Below are positions 1 through 8,255 of a stretch of 28,880 nt of DNA, one piece after another. Positions within the stretch are counted from its first letter, which is position 1. Each line of letters opens with the position of its first letter. Position numbers and translations under genes: made by a program. Origin of the DNA: JASFEQ01 sp050122535 (GTDB lineage: Bacteria > Desulfobacterota > DSM-4660 > Desulfatiglandales > HGW-15); NCBI GenBank assembly GCA_050122535.1, contig JASFIT010000006.1, positions 1 to 28,880 on the forward strand, given 5' to 3'. The notes beneath the pieces are model-generated. The model made no database searches. It had not been told where the DNA came from and was given only the letters and a program-made list of their open reading frames with translations.

Positions 1-330
1 CAAATGTAACCTTCAGTAAAATTGAATTTGCTTCGACCATCGCTTATGGCAAGAAATCTACACTTTTGCCATTTCAAATCTGCCCACAATATATTGTAAC
101 GCGTCTATCCCGATCTTGATTGACCCAGACCACATTTTCCAGTACTAATTCTCTAATCGAGTTTATTTGTCCTCAGCTCTCTAACCCCAATGCAGGCCTG
201 CAAATGGAGAAACTCTTCAAAATGTGCCCACTTTGCTCCTAACGGGACGCGATTCTGTTGGGAGCTAAAATATAATTCCAATTTCTATTCTAAAAAACAA
301 TAGAGATTCTTGGCGAGAGGGGTACAGGCA
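1..330. other. Non-coding or degenerate leader region
   Basis: I see no intact gene here. Read on the minus strand, about 1-100 encodes a short open stretch containing KCRFLAISDGRS. It resembles KCRFIAIVHDSQ in the minus-strand frame at 1946-2149, and TGTAACCTTCAGT is identical in both places, so this is probably a decayed second copy of the same sequence. A TATAAT hexamer at 271-276 could be a -10 element for the downstream protease-like gene, but I find no convincing -35 at the right distance. Confidence 0.4.
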
Positions 331-1803
331 ATGGGTATTATTAACCGATTAATATACCAACTTGTGTTCTTTCTTTTCATTTTGATATTGGGATGCCATG
401 AGATAGCAGTTAGGGGCATTCAGGAAGAACCCATCTCAAAGCCACCAACAAGGCCAGCAAAAGAAAACCCAATCCTGGGACCACAATCACAGCAGGCATT
501 AGGAGCACAGAGTGTTCTCATCATCGCTGTCCGTTTTCCGGATGTACAACCAAGGTTATCTCTGAGGCAAATTCGAAAAAGGGCTGTCGAGGATCTTGAC
601 CGGTATGTTAGGGAGCAATCGTATGGGTTGACATGGATGAAGGCTGACTTCAGGGGCTGGATTAGGCTTCCTGACGCGATTTCAGAATATAGAGTTAGTG
701 CTAGTATTGATGAAATTAAATATCAAAAATCGAGAATCAGAAAGTTAATTAAAGATACCATGACGGCTATTGAGGAAAAAGTAAATTTCGATAATTATCA
801 ACATATGTTTATCATACCGGGGGCTGGGGTTAGATCTGAAAAAGGCTATGGTACGAATTGTTATAATGCCAACCCAGGCATGCTAGCTAGGGGTACAAAA
901 CCCGATCGCCAATATGAAACGTTTGAGTCAAAAGGGGGTAAATTGTTCAGCGGTGGTGTCTTTGTTGGAATTGAAATTGCCCATCTGGGTATGTACGCAC
1001 ATGATTTTTTTCACGCACTTGGGGGGATTTATAAAGGTAGAGTACTTGTTCCATGACTTTACTCTCATAGGCGTCAGGCTGACGCTGCTCGGTTTGTGTT
1101 AAGGAAGGGAACGAGGTCTGAGCCAGGTAAAGCGTTTAGTATTTTCGCCATTTACGTTGGTCCATGGGACATTATGTCTCAACATTATTACAAGAGAAGA
1201 GAACCACCTGTAGGAATAAGTTCCTTTACGAAAATCAGATTAGGCTGGATATCCTCCAATCAAGTTGTTTTGATTCATCCTGGCAATACAGGTTATGCGT
1301 TTCTATCGCCTCTATCTAGAAAAGGCGATACTCTTGTAGTGAAGATCCCTTTGGAACAGGGGCGTTATTATCTGATAGAAAACCGGCAGCCCATAGGGTA
1401 TGACCGAAAATTGCCTGATTCTGGAATCCTCATCCTAAAGGTCGATCCTCAATTATTAGTTGGTTCTGGTCCTGTAAGAATTATGGATGCTGATCAGGAA
1501 TCCCCTCATTTCTCTCATGCTACATTTAGACCAGATCGAAGGAATCGAAATATATTCATTGATAAGGAAGGCAATGTGGCCATTATCCCCCTTTGGTCCG
1601 AAAGTGGGAATCAGGGTGTGCTCGTCACGACTCCCGAAAAAAGCGCTGATGCGTTGAAAGCAGCGTTAATGATAGAGAAATTGAGAGAGCGTTTTCCTAA
1701 ATCCAAAGGTGAAAAAGAGAAGCTGCTCATAGAGGATTGTATCGCAACCTTTAAGCGATTTGATTTCAAAAGAAGCTATCAAATTGCACAGCAAGCATTT
1801 TAG
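331..1803 (+). CDS. M6-like metalloprotease lipoprotein interrupted by one in-frame UGA
   Basis: Two open stretches, 331-1053 and 1057-1803, lie in the same frame and are separated only by a UGA at 1054-1056. The ATG at 331 is preferred because AGAGGGG lies 8 nt upstream. Residues 1-22 form a lipoprotein signal (hydrophobic stretch ending ILGC, Cys22), so the product would be an envelope lipoprotein. HDFFH at 224-228 sits where M6-type zinc peptidases carry HExxH, so the usual Glu is Asp. The part after the UGA holds YVGPWDIMSQH and GISSFTKIRLGWI, typical of the M6-like fold that follows the zinc site. Total length would be 490 residues with the UGA at codon 242. It could be a selenoprotein, a nonsense pseudogene or a sequencing error. 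A separate GTG start at 1096 has no strong ribosome site and would lack the zinc motif. Family assignment is fairly secure; activity is not. Confidence 0.7.
1054..1085 (+). promoter_or_regulatory. In-frame UGA followed by SECIS-like hairpin
   Basis: The UGA is 1054-1056. GCGTCA at 1071-1076 pairs perfectly with TGACGC at 1080-1085 around the three-base loop GGC, so the loop begins 20 nt after the UGA and starts with G. The general bacterial SECIS description (short stem, small apical loop with an early G, loop roughly 16-37 nt after the UGA) is met. A six-base-pair palindrome can occur by chance, so this is suggestive only. Confidence 0.35.
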
Positions 1804-1858
1804 AAGAGGCTTTAGCATCAGGTTATGATGAACGGTCGAGTCAAGCTGAAAAATTATG

Positions 1859-1885
1859 GCAGGGTTATCACGGCCCTGCTTTTTT
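1859..1885 (+). terminator. Rho-independent terminator after the protease-like gene
   Basis: GCAGGG at 1859-1864 pairs with CCCTGC at 1874-1879 around a 9-nt loop and is followed by six T residues. It lies about 55 nt after the stop codon at 1803. Confidence 0.75.
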
Positions 1886-2381
1886 CTTTGAAATGTCCAT
1901 ATATTGTATGTGCCACTTAAGGGGCGAAGCTTTCGATTTCTGCTTCTATAAATCTAAACCCTGGAGCACCCCGAAAAAGGCAAGGTTAGCATTTGTAACC
2001 TTCAGTTTTTGAGAATCGTGCACTATGGCAATAAACCTGCATTTATGGACAGTGTGAAGCGACCCCAACATCTTGCGGCCATGCCCTCCCGCCTTTTCAA
2101 GGAGCACCAGTAGGTAGACTTCCCACTCCCACTTTCCGTTGGCCAACAACGTGAAATACTCATGCTTGCCGTTAGAAAATAAGGATTTCTAATACCTCCT
2201 CCTAGAGATCTAATAACAAAGTATTAATTACCTTTTCCGAGTATTAGAGAAAAATCATACTTTCCCCCGATTGGTTTTTTTGATGATGCGAGCTAAAATC
2301 CAGTTAAACTTATAACAAATTTGTTTTGACGTCCGGGTTACTTGCGAAGAGGTATCCAATAAGATGTAGGAGGTGTGAATT
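1886..2381. other. Spacer with a doubtful minus-strand small frame
   Basis: No convincing gene. A 67-codon minus-strand frame (1946-2149) contains HKCRFIAIVHDSQKLKVTNA and resembles a fragment at the window start, which suggests a decayed gene copy or a dispersed repeat. It has no clear ribosome site and no domain I recognise. The rest of the spacer is AT-rich leader for the PilZ gene. Confidence 0.3.
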
Positions 2382-2726
2382 TTGGCTACTTCATCTAAGA
2401 GGCGCAAATCTCCCAGAACCACAGCCAAATGGCCGATTACTATAATTACCAATGACAGCATCATAGCGGGAGAATCAAGGAGTATCACCGCAAATGGTAT
2501 ATTCACCCATTGTAAGGAACAATTACAGGAGAATGAAACGTATCGGATGATCATTGGGCTCCCCAAAAAGCGTTATTTGTCGGTCAAGGGAAAGTTGATA
2601 TGGTCTAATCTGAATGGCATTGACCCCAATGGTACCTTTTCTGATATGGGCTTTTCTTTTATGAAAATCTATGGAGAAGACCGGCATCTTCTTAAGAATG
2701 CTGTTTCAACTGATCTTGCATAGGGT
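2382..2726 (+). CDS. PilZ-domain protein (putative c-di-GMP receptor)
   Basis: The 113-residue protein is essentially one PilZ domain, a cytoplasmic module that typically binds cyclic di-GMP. The N-terminal RxxxR element is present as R8-KSP-R12. The second motif, usually [D/N]xSxxG, appears as SITANG at 34-39, so both the acidic or amide position and the Ser are altered (Ser and Thr). Nucleotide binding is therefore likely but not certain. The start is TTG at 2382, supported by TAGGAGG ending 8 nt upstream; no ATG is better placed. The FHA gene follows 27 nt after the stop codon, so the two probably share a transcript that ends at the terminator near 3520. Confidence 0.8.
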
Positions 2727-2753
2727 ATTAAAATTGTAGAAAGGGGAATGCGT

Positions 2754-3239
2754 ATGAGCAAACTCTGTATCATGAGCGGAAAAGATGAACCTCGGTTCTT
2801 AGAATTAAATCACGGAATCACCTATCTCGGGCGGTCGGCTATTAATGATGTTCAAATCAAGGACAAATATGTTTCTCGCGAACATTTGCTACTGCGAAAA
2901 CTAGGGAATAAATATCTAGTTAGGGATCTTGGGAGCAAAAACGGCACCTTTGTTAATGGCAATCAGATACGCTCTGGTACTGAGGTTGAAATAAAGGAAG
3001 GCGTTTCCATTGTCATCGGTATGAGCGTGATCTCTCTAGGCGAAGGGGGTTCAGATCAAGTGTTGGCTCTTATCGATTCTATCATCCCTTCCCAGGAGCA
3101 CAGGGTCCCGGAAACAATCCTTCCGCAAAAAACCATATATCCTGAGAAACATAAACCGAACAATCTAGGATCAAATCTCACGCTCGGGATCTGGCGTTCT
3201 TCCAATATTCAGTTTTCAAAGAGCACTAGAACTGCTTAA
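2754..3239 (+). CDS. FHA-domain protein
   Basis: FHA domains recognise phosphothreonine peptides. Residues about 20-100 carry the canonical signature: GR at 26-27, S41-R-E-H44, and N63-G-T-F-V-N-G, with the conserved Arg27, Ser41, His44 and Asn63 all present. The remaining C-terminal 60 residues (from about 100) look unstructured and match no domain I know. An ATG at 2748 is in frame, but AAGGGG at 2741-2746 is only 1 nt from it and 7 nt from the ATG at 2754, so 2754 is chosen (161 residues). It lies between the PilZ gene and a small basic protein gene. No Ser/Thr kinase is visible nearby, so the phosphorylated partner is unknown. Confidence 0.88.
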   Translation: MSKLCIMSGKDEPRFLELNHGITYLGRSAINDVQIKDKYVSREHLLLRKLGNKYLVRDLGSKNGTFVNGNQIRSGTEVEIKEGVSIVIGMSVISLGEGGSDQVLALIDSIIPSQEHRVPETILPQKTIYPEKHKPNNLGSNLTLGIWRSSNIQFSKSTRTA

Positions 3240-3265
3240 TCAAAGAGCAATAGGGAGGGACACAA

Positions 3266-3463
3266 ATGTCTTTTTTTAACCGGAAAAAAATCAGAGATAG
3301 GAGATCAGGAAAAGACCCCAGAAAGTCGAATTCTAGATCTAAAAGCGGCATTGACCGAAGAACTGGGAAGGATAGACGATTGAGTTTATATGACCGTTTG
3401 CCCGAAAACCAGAGAAACACCGTAGAAATTATTATAAAGCATTTGGAGAGGCAAGCCGGGTAA
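3266..3463 (+). CDS. Small Arg/Lys-rich protein of unknown function
   Basis: This 65-residue protein is strongly basic and built from DRR-type repeats (RDRRSGKD, IDRRTGKDRR), followed by a predicted helix ENQRNTVEIIIKHLERQ. Such DRR(S/T)GxDRR stretches are often found next to signalling domains in deltaproteobacteria, but I cannot name a function. AGGGAGG lies 7-8 nt before the ATG, a strong ribosome site. It follows the FHA gene by 26 nt and is the last gene before the terminator at 3495-3524, so it probably belongs to the PilZ-FHA transcript. Confidence 0.65.
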   Translation: MSFFNRKKIRDRRSGKDPRKSNSRSKSGIDRRTGKDRRLSLYDRLPENQRNTVEIIIKHLERQAG

Positions 3464-3494
3464 AGAGAACGAAGATCAATCATCAGAGCCAAAG

Positions 3495-3524
3495 ACAGGG
3501 GCGTTACGGCCCTGTTTCTTCTTT
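3495..3524 (+). terminator. Terminator of the PilZ-FHA cluster
   Basis: ACAGGG at 3495-3500 pairs with CCCTGT at 3510-3515 around GCGTTACGG, followed by TTCTTCTTT. Stem, loop and about 40 bases of downstream sequence resemble the terminator region at 1859-1915. Confidence 0.7.
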
Positions 3525-3747
3525 ATGGAATCTCAATATATTGCGTATGGTAATTCCCGCCTCAGACGATCGCCTGCTATAAGCCTACAAATTTAACACT
3601 AGCCAAATATTAAAGAAATAGGGAATCTGCAATCCTGCGACTGCCCCATCTGATAAATAGAGGCGAGGGCCTCTTAGTTGGGCGCCGTTAATATATTAAA
3701 GCGCGGGGTCCGAATTTGCATTAATTCCTTGATTCCTGGTATTTTGA

Positions 3748-3776
3748 TTGACCTTATACAAGTTGGACTCTATTCT
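3748..3776 (+). promoter_or_regulatory. Sigma-70-type promoter for the AEC permease gene
   Basis: TTGACC (3748-3753) and TATTCT (3771-3776) are separated by exactly 17 nt and lie about 58 nt before the chosen ATG. The rest of the 370-nt gap before that gene, apart from the terminator, shows nothing I recognise. Confidence 0.5.
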
Positions 3777-3833
3777 GTTCCAGAATAAGATTTGGGCCGT
3801 GCCGCCTCAGGGCGTTTTGCTGGAGTGATCCAT

Positions 3834-4772
3834 ATGGAACTGATCATACCCACATTCGAATCTGTTGCCCTTTTGCTCGGTCTTGGGATGCTGGGCTTTT
3901 GGATGCTTAGCAGAAGAATTCTCTTTGGTGAGGCAATAGGTTTTCTTTCCACCCTGGCGCTGGATATTGCCTTGCCATGTCTTGTCTTTGTAAATATTGT
4001 CTTGCAGTTTCAACCGGAGGACTTCCCGGGGTGGTGGCAACTTCCATTATGGTGGTTGGGTTTTACGGTGTTTACGGGTTCAATGACCGGTCTATCCATG
4101 CTCGCGGCCAAAACGGGATTACGTCGTGAGTTTGGGATCACTTTGTTTTTTCAGAATGGCCTCTTTTTCCCGCTTGCTATCCTGACCGGCATGTATGGAA
4201 GCGACTCACCATACATCGTCCACCTATTTTTCTTCATGCTTTTATTCCCAACGCTCTTTTTTAGTGCCAGCCATTTTTTCTTCGGCAGCCAAGTTAAGAA
4301 ACTTGATTGGGCAAAAATAGTGAATCGAGTGCTTATCGCCACTATACTCGCTACGGTGATCCGACTCACAGGAGTGCATCACTACGTGCCAGGTTTTCTT
4401 ATAGTGGGCCTCAAAATGATTGGCAATATGGCCTTGCCAGTTCTCATGATCATCCTGGGTGGAAATATTTATATTGATTTCCAGAATAAAGGGAACCTTT
4501 ATGTGGGGGAAATCACAAAATTTCTTATTGTTAAGAATGTCCTATTCCCCCTGGCCTGCCTTTTTTTGCTTCTTTTGGTTCGACCACCTTACCATATTGC
4601 CTTGCTGATGATTTTGCAGAGTGCTGTACCCCCCATTACTGCGGTGCCTCTCTTTGTGGAACGATTCGGAGGAAATCGAAATCTTGTAAATCAGTTCGTG
4701 TTCACCAGTTTCATTTTGTCTCTCATCACAATACCTTTCGCCATATATCTTTTTGGATGTTTTTTTGCCTAA
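3834..4772 (+). CDS. AEC (auxin efflux carrier) family permease
   Basis: A 312-residue integral inner-membrane protein with about ten hydrophobic segments arranged in two halves, the layout and length of AEC-family secondary transporters, which in bacteria export or import small organic acids or related solutes. Residues near GLKMIGNMALPVLMIILGGN match the conserved segment with a Pro in the middle of the second half. The start is set at ATG 3834 because GGAG lies 8 nt upstream; an in-frame TTG at 3792 would add 14 polar residues and has no ribosome site. It appears to be transcribed alone from the promoter at 3748. Substrate cannot be deduced from sequence or neighbours. Confidence 0.85.
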   Translation: MELIIPTFESVALLLGLGMLGFWMLSRRILFGEAIGFLSTLALDIALPCLVFVNIVLQFQPEDFPGWWQLPLWWLGFTVFTGSMTGLSMLAAKTGLRREFGITLFFQNGLFFPLAILTGMYGSDSPYIVHLFFFMLLFPTLFFSASHFFFGSQVKKLDWAKIVNRVLIATILATVIRLTGVHHYVPGFLIVGLKMIGNMALPVLMIILGGNIYIDFQNKGNLYVGEITKFLIVKNVLFPLACLFLLLLVRPPYHIALLMILQSAVPPITAVPLFVERFGGNRNLVNQFVFTSFILSLITIPFAIYLFGCFFA

Positions 4773-4857
4773 CAGTAGATTGAGTCTTTGCTGCCATTTG
4801 AAAATGCCCCTCAACCGTATTCAATTCAGACAGGATATTATTATCGTATATTAAAGA

Positions 4858-4887
4858 TTGACAAACCCCTCGGTCTCCTTCTATCTA
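4858..4887 (+). promoter_or_regulatory. Putative promoter for the NRDE gene
   Basis: A consensus TTGACA at 4858-4863 is followed after 18 nt by TATCTA (4882-4887). The ATG at 4920 lies about 25 nt beyond the expected start site. Confidence 0.5.
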
Positions 4888-4919
4888 TTATTCGTTTATA
4901 GATTTTGTTGAGATACATC

Positions 4920-5690
4920 ATGTGCTTACTCCTTTTAGCCATTCAAAAACACCCGGATTACAAACTTGTCCTGGCAGCCAACCGGGATGAATACTACGAT
5001 CGACCGACAGCTCCAGCCGCATTCTGGAATGAAGCGCCTCATCTGCTTGCAGGCAAGGATTTACGGGCAGGAGGAACGTGGCTCGGTATCACCAAACAAG
5101 GGAGAATCGCCGCGATCACCAACTACAGAGATCCAGCTTCAATTAAGACCAACGCCCCTTCCCGTGGAAAGCTGGTCAGCGGCTTCTTACTTGGCCAAGA
5201 AAGCCCAGCGCATTTTCTTAAGAGGCTGTCCCAAGACAAAGATCGCTATAACGGGTTCAATCTCATTATTGGTGAGAATGATCAGCTTTACTGGTTTTCA
5301 AACCGTGGTGATGGAACCCACAAGCTTTCGCCCGGCATCTACGGCCTAAGCAATCGTCTGCTGGACACCCCTTGGCCAAAGCTCACCCGAAGCAAGGATG
5401 CCCTGGCACGTCTTATTTCAAATCAAAAAAACCCCTCTCAAGACGCGTTATTCCAGATGCTCCTAGATCGCACCTTAGCCGATGATGACCAACTTCCAGA
5501 TACAGGGGTCGGCGTTGAGTGGGAACGAATCCTCTCTCCCGTCTTCATTACAAGCCCCACTTATGGGACACGATCTTCCACACTGATCTTTATTGATCGG
5601 CAAAATCGTGTAACCTTCACCGAAAAAACTTTCAATGCTGACCCGGAACACGCCACTTCCGTAGCATACGAATTCCAGATTCAATCCTGA
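4920..5690 (+). CDS. NRDE/TANGO2-family protein
   Basis: The 256-residue protein starts Met-Cys and has the family-defining N21-R-D-E24 within LVLAANRDEYYDRP, followed by GGTWLGI and ITNYRDP, all typical of the NRDE (TANGO2) family. A Cys right after the initiator Met is usual in these proteins and suggests an N-terminal-nucleophile-like fold, though the biochemical role in bacteria is unsettled. The start is placed at ATG 4920 to keep that Cys2; in-frame TTG codons at 4905 and 4908 would bury it. The ribosome site is weak. Length agrees with the family and the frame is intact. It stands alone between a putative promoter and the next gene. Confidence 0.85.
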   Translation: MCLLLLAIQKHPDYKLVLAANRDEYYDRPTAPAAFWNEAPHLLAGKDLRAGGTWLGITKQGRIAAITNYRDPASIKTNAPSRGKLVSGFLLGQESPAHFLKRLSQDKDRYNGFNLIIGENDQLYWFSNRGDGTHKLSPGIYGLSNRLLDTPWPKLTRSKDALARLISNQKNPSQDALFQMLLDRTLADDDQLPDTGVGVEWERILSPVFITSPTYGTRSSTLIFIDRQNRVTFTEKTFNADPEHATSVAYEFQIQS

Positions 5691-5752
5691 TCTCTTATTC
5701 CTTCCCATTTTTGTGCACTGACGCGCAAATGTGGCCAGAAACAGGCAAGGGA

Positions 5753-5780
5753 TTGACCTGATCTCATTGATGCTTATTTT
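5753..5780 (+). promoter_or_regulatory. Possible promoter for the DVU0772-like gene
   Basis: TTGACC at 5753-5758 and TATTTT at 5775-5780 are 16 nt apart, about 95 nt before the start codon. The -10 match is moderate. Confidence 0.35.
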
Positions 5781-5875
5781 TTAAGGCAGAACCCCTATCG
5801 GCGCTCATTTTGCGATACTTTGAGAACGGTTTGAAAAGGAATTCTGTTTCGAGTGTTTGCTGAAAGGAGGGAAAG

Positions 5876-6253
5876 ATGGAGATGATGGAACTGGAAGGAA
5901 TACGAAAGGATCATGAACTGACCAATGCGATTGACTGGGACATGACGCCTGAGGAAGCCGTTACCCTCTATTTAGAGTGGGGAAACAACTGGACCCACGG
6001 AAAGATGGTAAAGTCAAAGAATGACGTATCTCACTATTTTGTGGTGAACACCTGGGACGAACCTCCCAAGATCTACCTCATACGCCGCAACTCAGAAGAG
6101 GCGGTTGAGCTGGCCATCATAGATATGCCTGAGGACCTGAGAAATCGCTTTTTGGAATCCGTAGCCCACAACAAAGGGGTTTACGCCATCAACGAAGAAG
6201 TGAGGGCCTGGCTGGAACAAGAGCTTTATGGCGATGTGACAACCCAGCATTGA
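5876..6253 (+). CDS. DVU0772-like small conserved protein
   Basis: A 125-residue soluble acidic protein with IDWDMTPEEAVTLYLEWGNN near the N terminus and YFVVNTWDEPPKIYLIRRN in the middle. I associate this pattern with the DVU0772 family of Desulfovibrio and relatives; that is from memory. No catalytic motif is apparent and the function is unknown. AAGGAGGG a few bases before the ATG is a strong ribosome site. The gene converges on the ABC transporter operon, with 22 nt between the two stop codons and no obvious terminator in between. Its presence supports a Desulfobacterota or related origin. Confidence 0.75.
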   Translation: MEMMELEGIRKDHELTNAIDWDMTPEEAVTLYLEWGNNWTHGKMVKSKNDVSHYFVVNTWDEPPKIYLIRRNSEEAVELAIIDMPEDLRNRFLESVAHNKGVYAINEEVRAWLEQELYGDVTTQH

Positions 6254-6275
6254 CCAGGCATCCTTGCCCGTCCGA

Positions 6276-7508
6276 TTATTCATAACGCAGGGCTTCGATG
6301 GGATCCAGACGTGCTGCCTTGCGAGCCGGATAATAGCCGAAGAACACACCTACCGCCGCGGCAAAACCGAATGCGAGGATCAACGAATTGATTTCTACAA
6401 TCATGGGCCATTCGCCGAATCTGCTGAAAGCCACCGCCCCTCCCATGCCTAACGCGATCCCAATGAAACCGCCAATGAGCGATAGGGCCACTGCCTCGAT
6501 AAGGAATTGGGTGAGAATATCTCGGCTTTTGGCACCGATGGCCATTCGGAGTCCGATCTCCCGGGTCCGCTCAGTGACTGAAACCAGCATGATATTCATG
6601 ATGCCGATGCCACCTACAACAAGGGACACGCACGCCACGGCGGCGAGCAGCAGTGCCATTGCTCGGGAAGACTCAGCGCGGGCCTCTAGGAATTCAGACA
6701 GGTTTCGGGTAAAAAAGTCATCCTCCTGCCCGGGCCGCAAGCGGTGCCGCTGACGCAAAAGCTTTTTCACCTCCGTCTCTACCTGAGAGACAAGTTCTGC
6801 TTCTGTAACCTTCACGAAGATGGCTCCCACTGTCTTTCCGCCAAGATAACGACCTCCCAGGACCCTCATCTTTGCTGTGGAAAGGGGAATGAAAACGGTG
6901 TCATCCTGGTCCCTGCCCATGAGCGTCTGACCCTTTCCTTTGAGCACCCCAATCACCTTAAAAAGCACCCGGTTAATGCGGATGATCTGCCCCAAGGGAT
7001 TCTCCCCCTGAAAAAGATTCTGAATGACAGTTTGGCCCAGAAGGGCCACCTTGGCTGCGCCTTTCACCTCTTGAGTGGTAAACCCCCGTCCGGTGAGGAT
7101 GTGCCATTCGCGTGCCCTCAGGTATTCAGGCGTAACCCCGTAGACAAGAGTGGACCAGTTGAGATTGCCAAAGACCACCTGGCCAGGGCCTCGAACAGAT
7201 GGTGCCACAACGTCCACGTGGTCTATTTCGCGCTGGATGGCCTCGGCATCATCCGTTGTGATGGTAGGGGTGGTACCCGCCCCGAGACGGGCCCCGCCTG
7301 CCGTGCCGGTCCCAGGGAGCACCATAAGGAGATTCGAACCCAGGCTGCTTATGAGCTCGTCCACGCGCGCTTCGGCGCCCGCCCCCACCGAGACCATGAT
7401 AATAACAGCAGCCACGCCAATAATGATGCCAAGGGTAGTCAACACGCTGCGAAGAACATTAACGCGAAGGGCTCTGAGCGCAGATTGAAGGGAATCTAAA
7501 TAGTCCAA
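6276..7508 (-). CDS. MacB-like ABC transporter permease
   Basis: A 410-residue inner-membrane permease of the MacB/FtsX type, which moves substrates out of the periplasm by mechanotransmission. There is an N-terminal membrane helix (about 20-42), a large periplasmic core (about 45-275), then a C-terminal FtsX region with three helices (about 283-305, 333-358, 375-395) and the typical ending YPARKAARLDPIEALRYE. ERTREIGLRMAIGA is the conserved coupling segment. The start is TTG (7506-7508), supported by AGGAGG 7 nt upstream; it overlaps the end of the ATPase gene by 13 nt, indicating translational coupling. It is last in the adaptor-ATPase-permease operon. No TolC-like outer-membrane partner is encoded here, and the substrate is unknown. 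Confidence 0.93.
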   Translation of the reverse strand: MDYLDSLQSALRALRVNVLRSVLTTLGIIIGVAAVIIMVSVGAGAEARVDELISSLGSNLLMVLPGTGTAGGARLGAGTTPTITTDDAEAIQREIDHVDVVAPSVRGPGQVVFGNLNWSTLVYGVTPEYLRAREWHILTGRGFTTQEVKGAAKVALLGQTVIQNLFQGENPLGQIIRINRVLFKVIGVLKGKGQTLMGRDQDDTVFIPLSTAKMRVLGGRYLGGKTVGAIFVKVTEAELVSQVETEVKKLLRQRHRLRPGQEDDFFTRNLSEFLEARAESSRAMALLLAAVACVSLVVGGIGIMNIMLVSVTERTREIGLRMAIGAKSRDILTQFLIEAVALSLIGGFIGIALGMGGAVAFSRFGEWPMIVEINSLILAFGFAAAVGVFFGYYPARKAARLDPIEALRYE

Positions 7509-8254
7509 CAGGAATCCTCCTGCTCCACAGGCATCTCGGTGAGCAGTTTTTCCGCGTCACTGGGACTCTCCACCTTCTCGTCACTGATAACGCATCCGTC
7601 GCGGAACCGGAGGATGCGTTTTGCAAATCGGATGATTTCTGGTTCGTGGGTTACGAGTACAATGGTCATGCCGTCTCGATTCAACTTCTGGAAAAGCGCC
7701 ATGATCTCTATGCCCGTGCGGGTGTCAAGCGCCCCTGTGGGCTCATCAGCGAGAATGAGGTCTGGATTATTCACAATTGCTCGGGCAATGGCTACCCGCT
7801 GTTGCTGTCCGCCCGAAAGCTGTGAGGGTTGGTGGTGGGTGCGGTCTGAAAGGCCCAAAGCGGCCAGCACGCCTTCTGTCTTACTCCGGCGCTCGCTACG
7901 AGGGGTATGGCCGTATATAAGCGCCAGCCCCACGTTCTCAGTGGCCGTGGCACGGGCTAGCAGATTAAAGGCCTGAAACACAAAGCCAATTTTGCGGTTT
8001 CTCGTACCCGCAAGTTGGTCACGCGTGAGGGAGGAGACATCCTCCCCGTCCAGAAAGTACCGACCCGATGTGGGCCTGTCTAGACATCCGAGGAGGTGCA
8101 ACAGAGTGGACTTGCCTGAGCCGGACGGTCCCATAACGGCCACGAACTCCCCATGCTTTATCTCCACGGAAACGCCGCGCAGTGCGTGCACGGCCTGTGA
8201 ACCCATTTCATAGTCCTTGACCAGGTCTTCTGTTTTGACGAGAAAACGAGCCAT
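7496..8254 (-). CDS. MacB/LolD-type ABC transporter ATP-binding protein
   Basis: A 252-residue ATPase subunit. It has Walker A GPSGSGKST at 42-50, Q-loop Gln94 in FQAFNLL, signature LSGGQQQR from 146, Walker B LILADE at 166-171 and switch His203 in VTHE, so it should be active. Sequence and length place it with the LolD/MacB (3.A.1.122-like) group. The start is ATG 8252-8254, one base after the adaptor's stop codon; an upstream in-frame start would add 22 residues lying within the adaptor gene. Together with the neighbouring permease and adaptor it forms a MacAB-like tripartite exporter in which ATPase and permease are separate chains, unlike E. coli MacB where they are fused. Confidence 0.95.
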   Translation of the reverse strand: MARFLVKTEDLVKDYEMGSQAVHALRGVSVEIKHGEFVAVMGPSGSGKSTLLHLLGCLDRPTSGRYFLDGEDVSSLTRDQLAGTRNRKIGFVFQAFNLLARATATENVGLALIYGHTPRSERRSKTEGVLAALGLSDRTHHQPSQLSGGQQQRVAIARAIVNNPDLILADEPTGALDTRTGIEIMALFQKLNRDGMTIVLVTHEPEIIRFAKRILRFRDGCVISDEKVESPSDAEKLLTEMPVEQEDSCWTI

Positions 8255-8255
8255 C

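Noticed and set aside
6744..7499. A 251-codon plus-strand frame across the MacB-like permease
   Set aside because: Opposite a clear permease gene, no ribosome site, and composition typical of a shadow frame.
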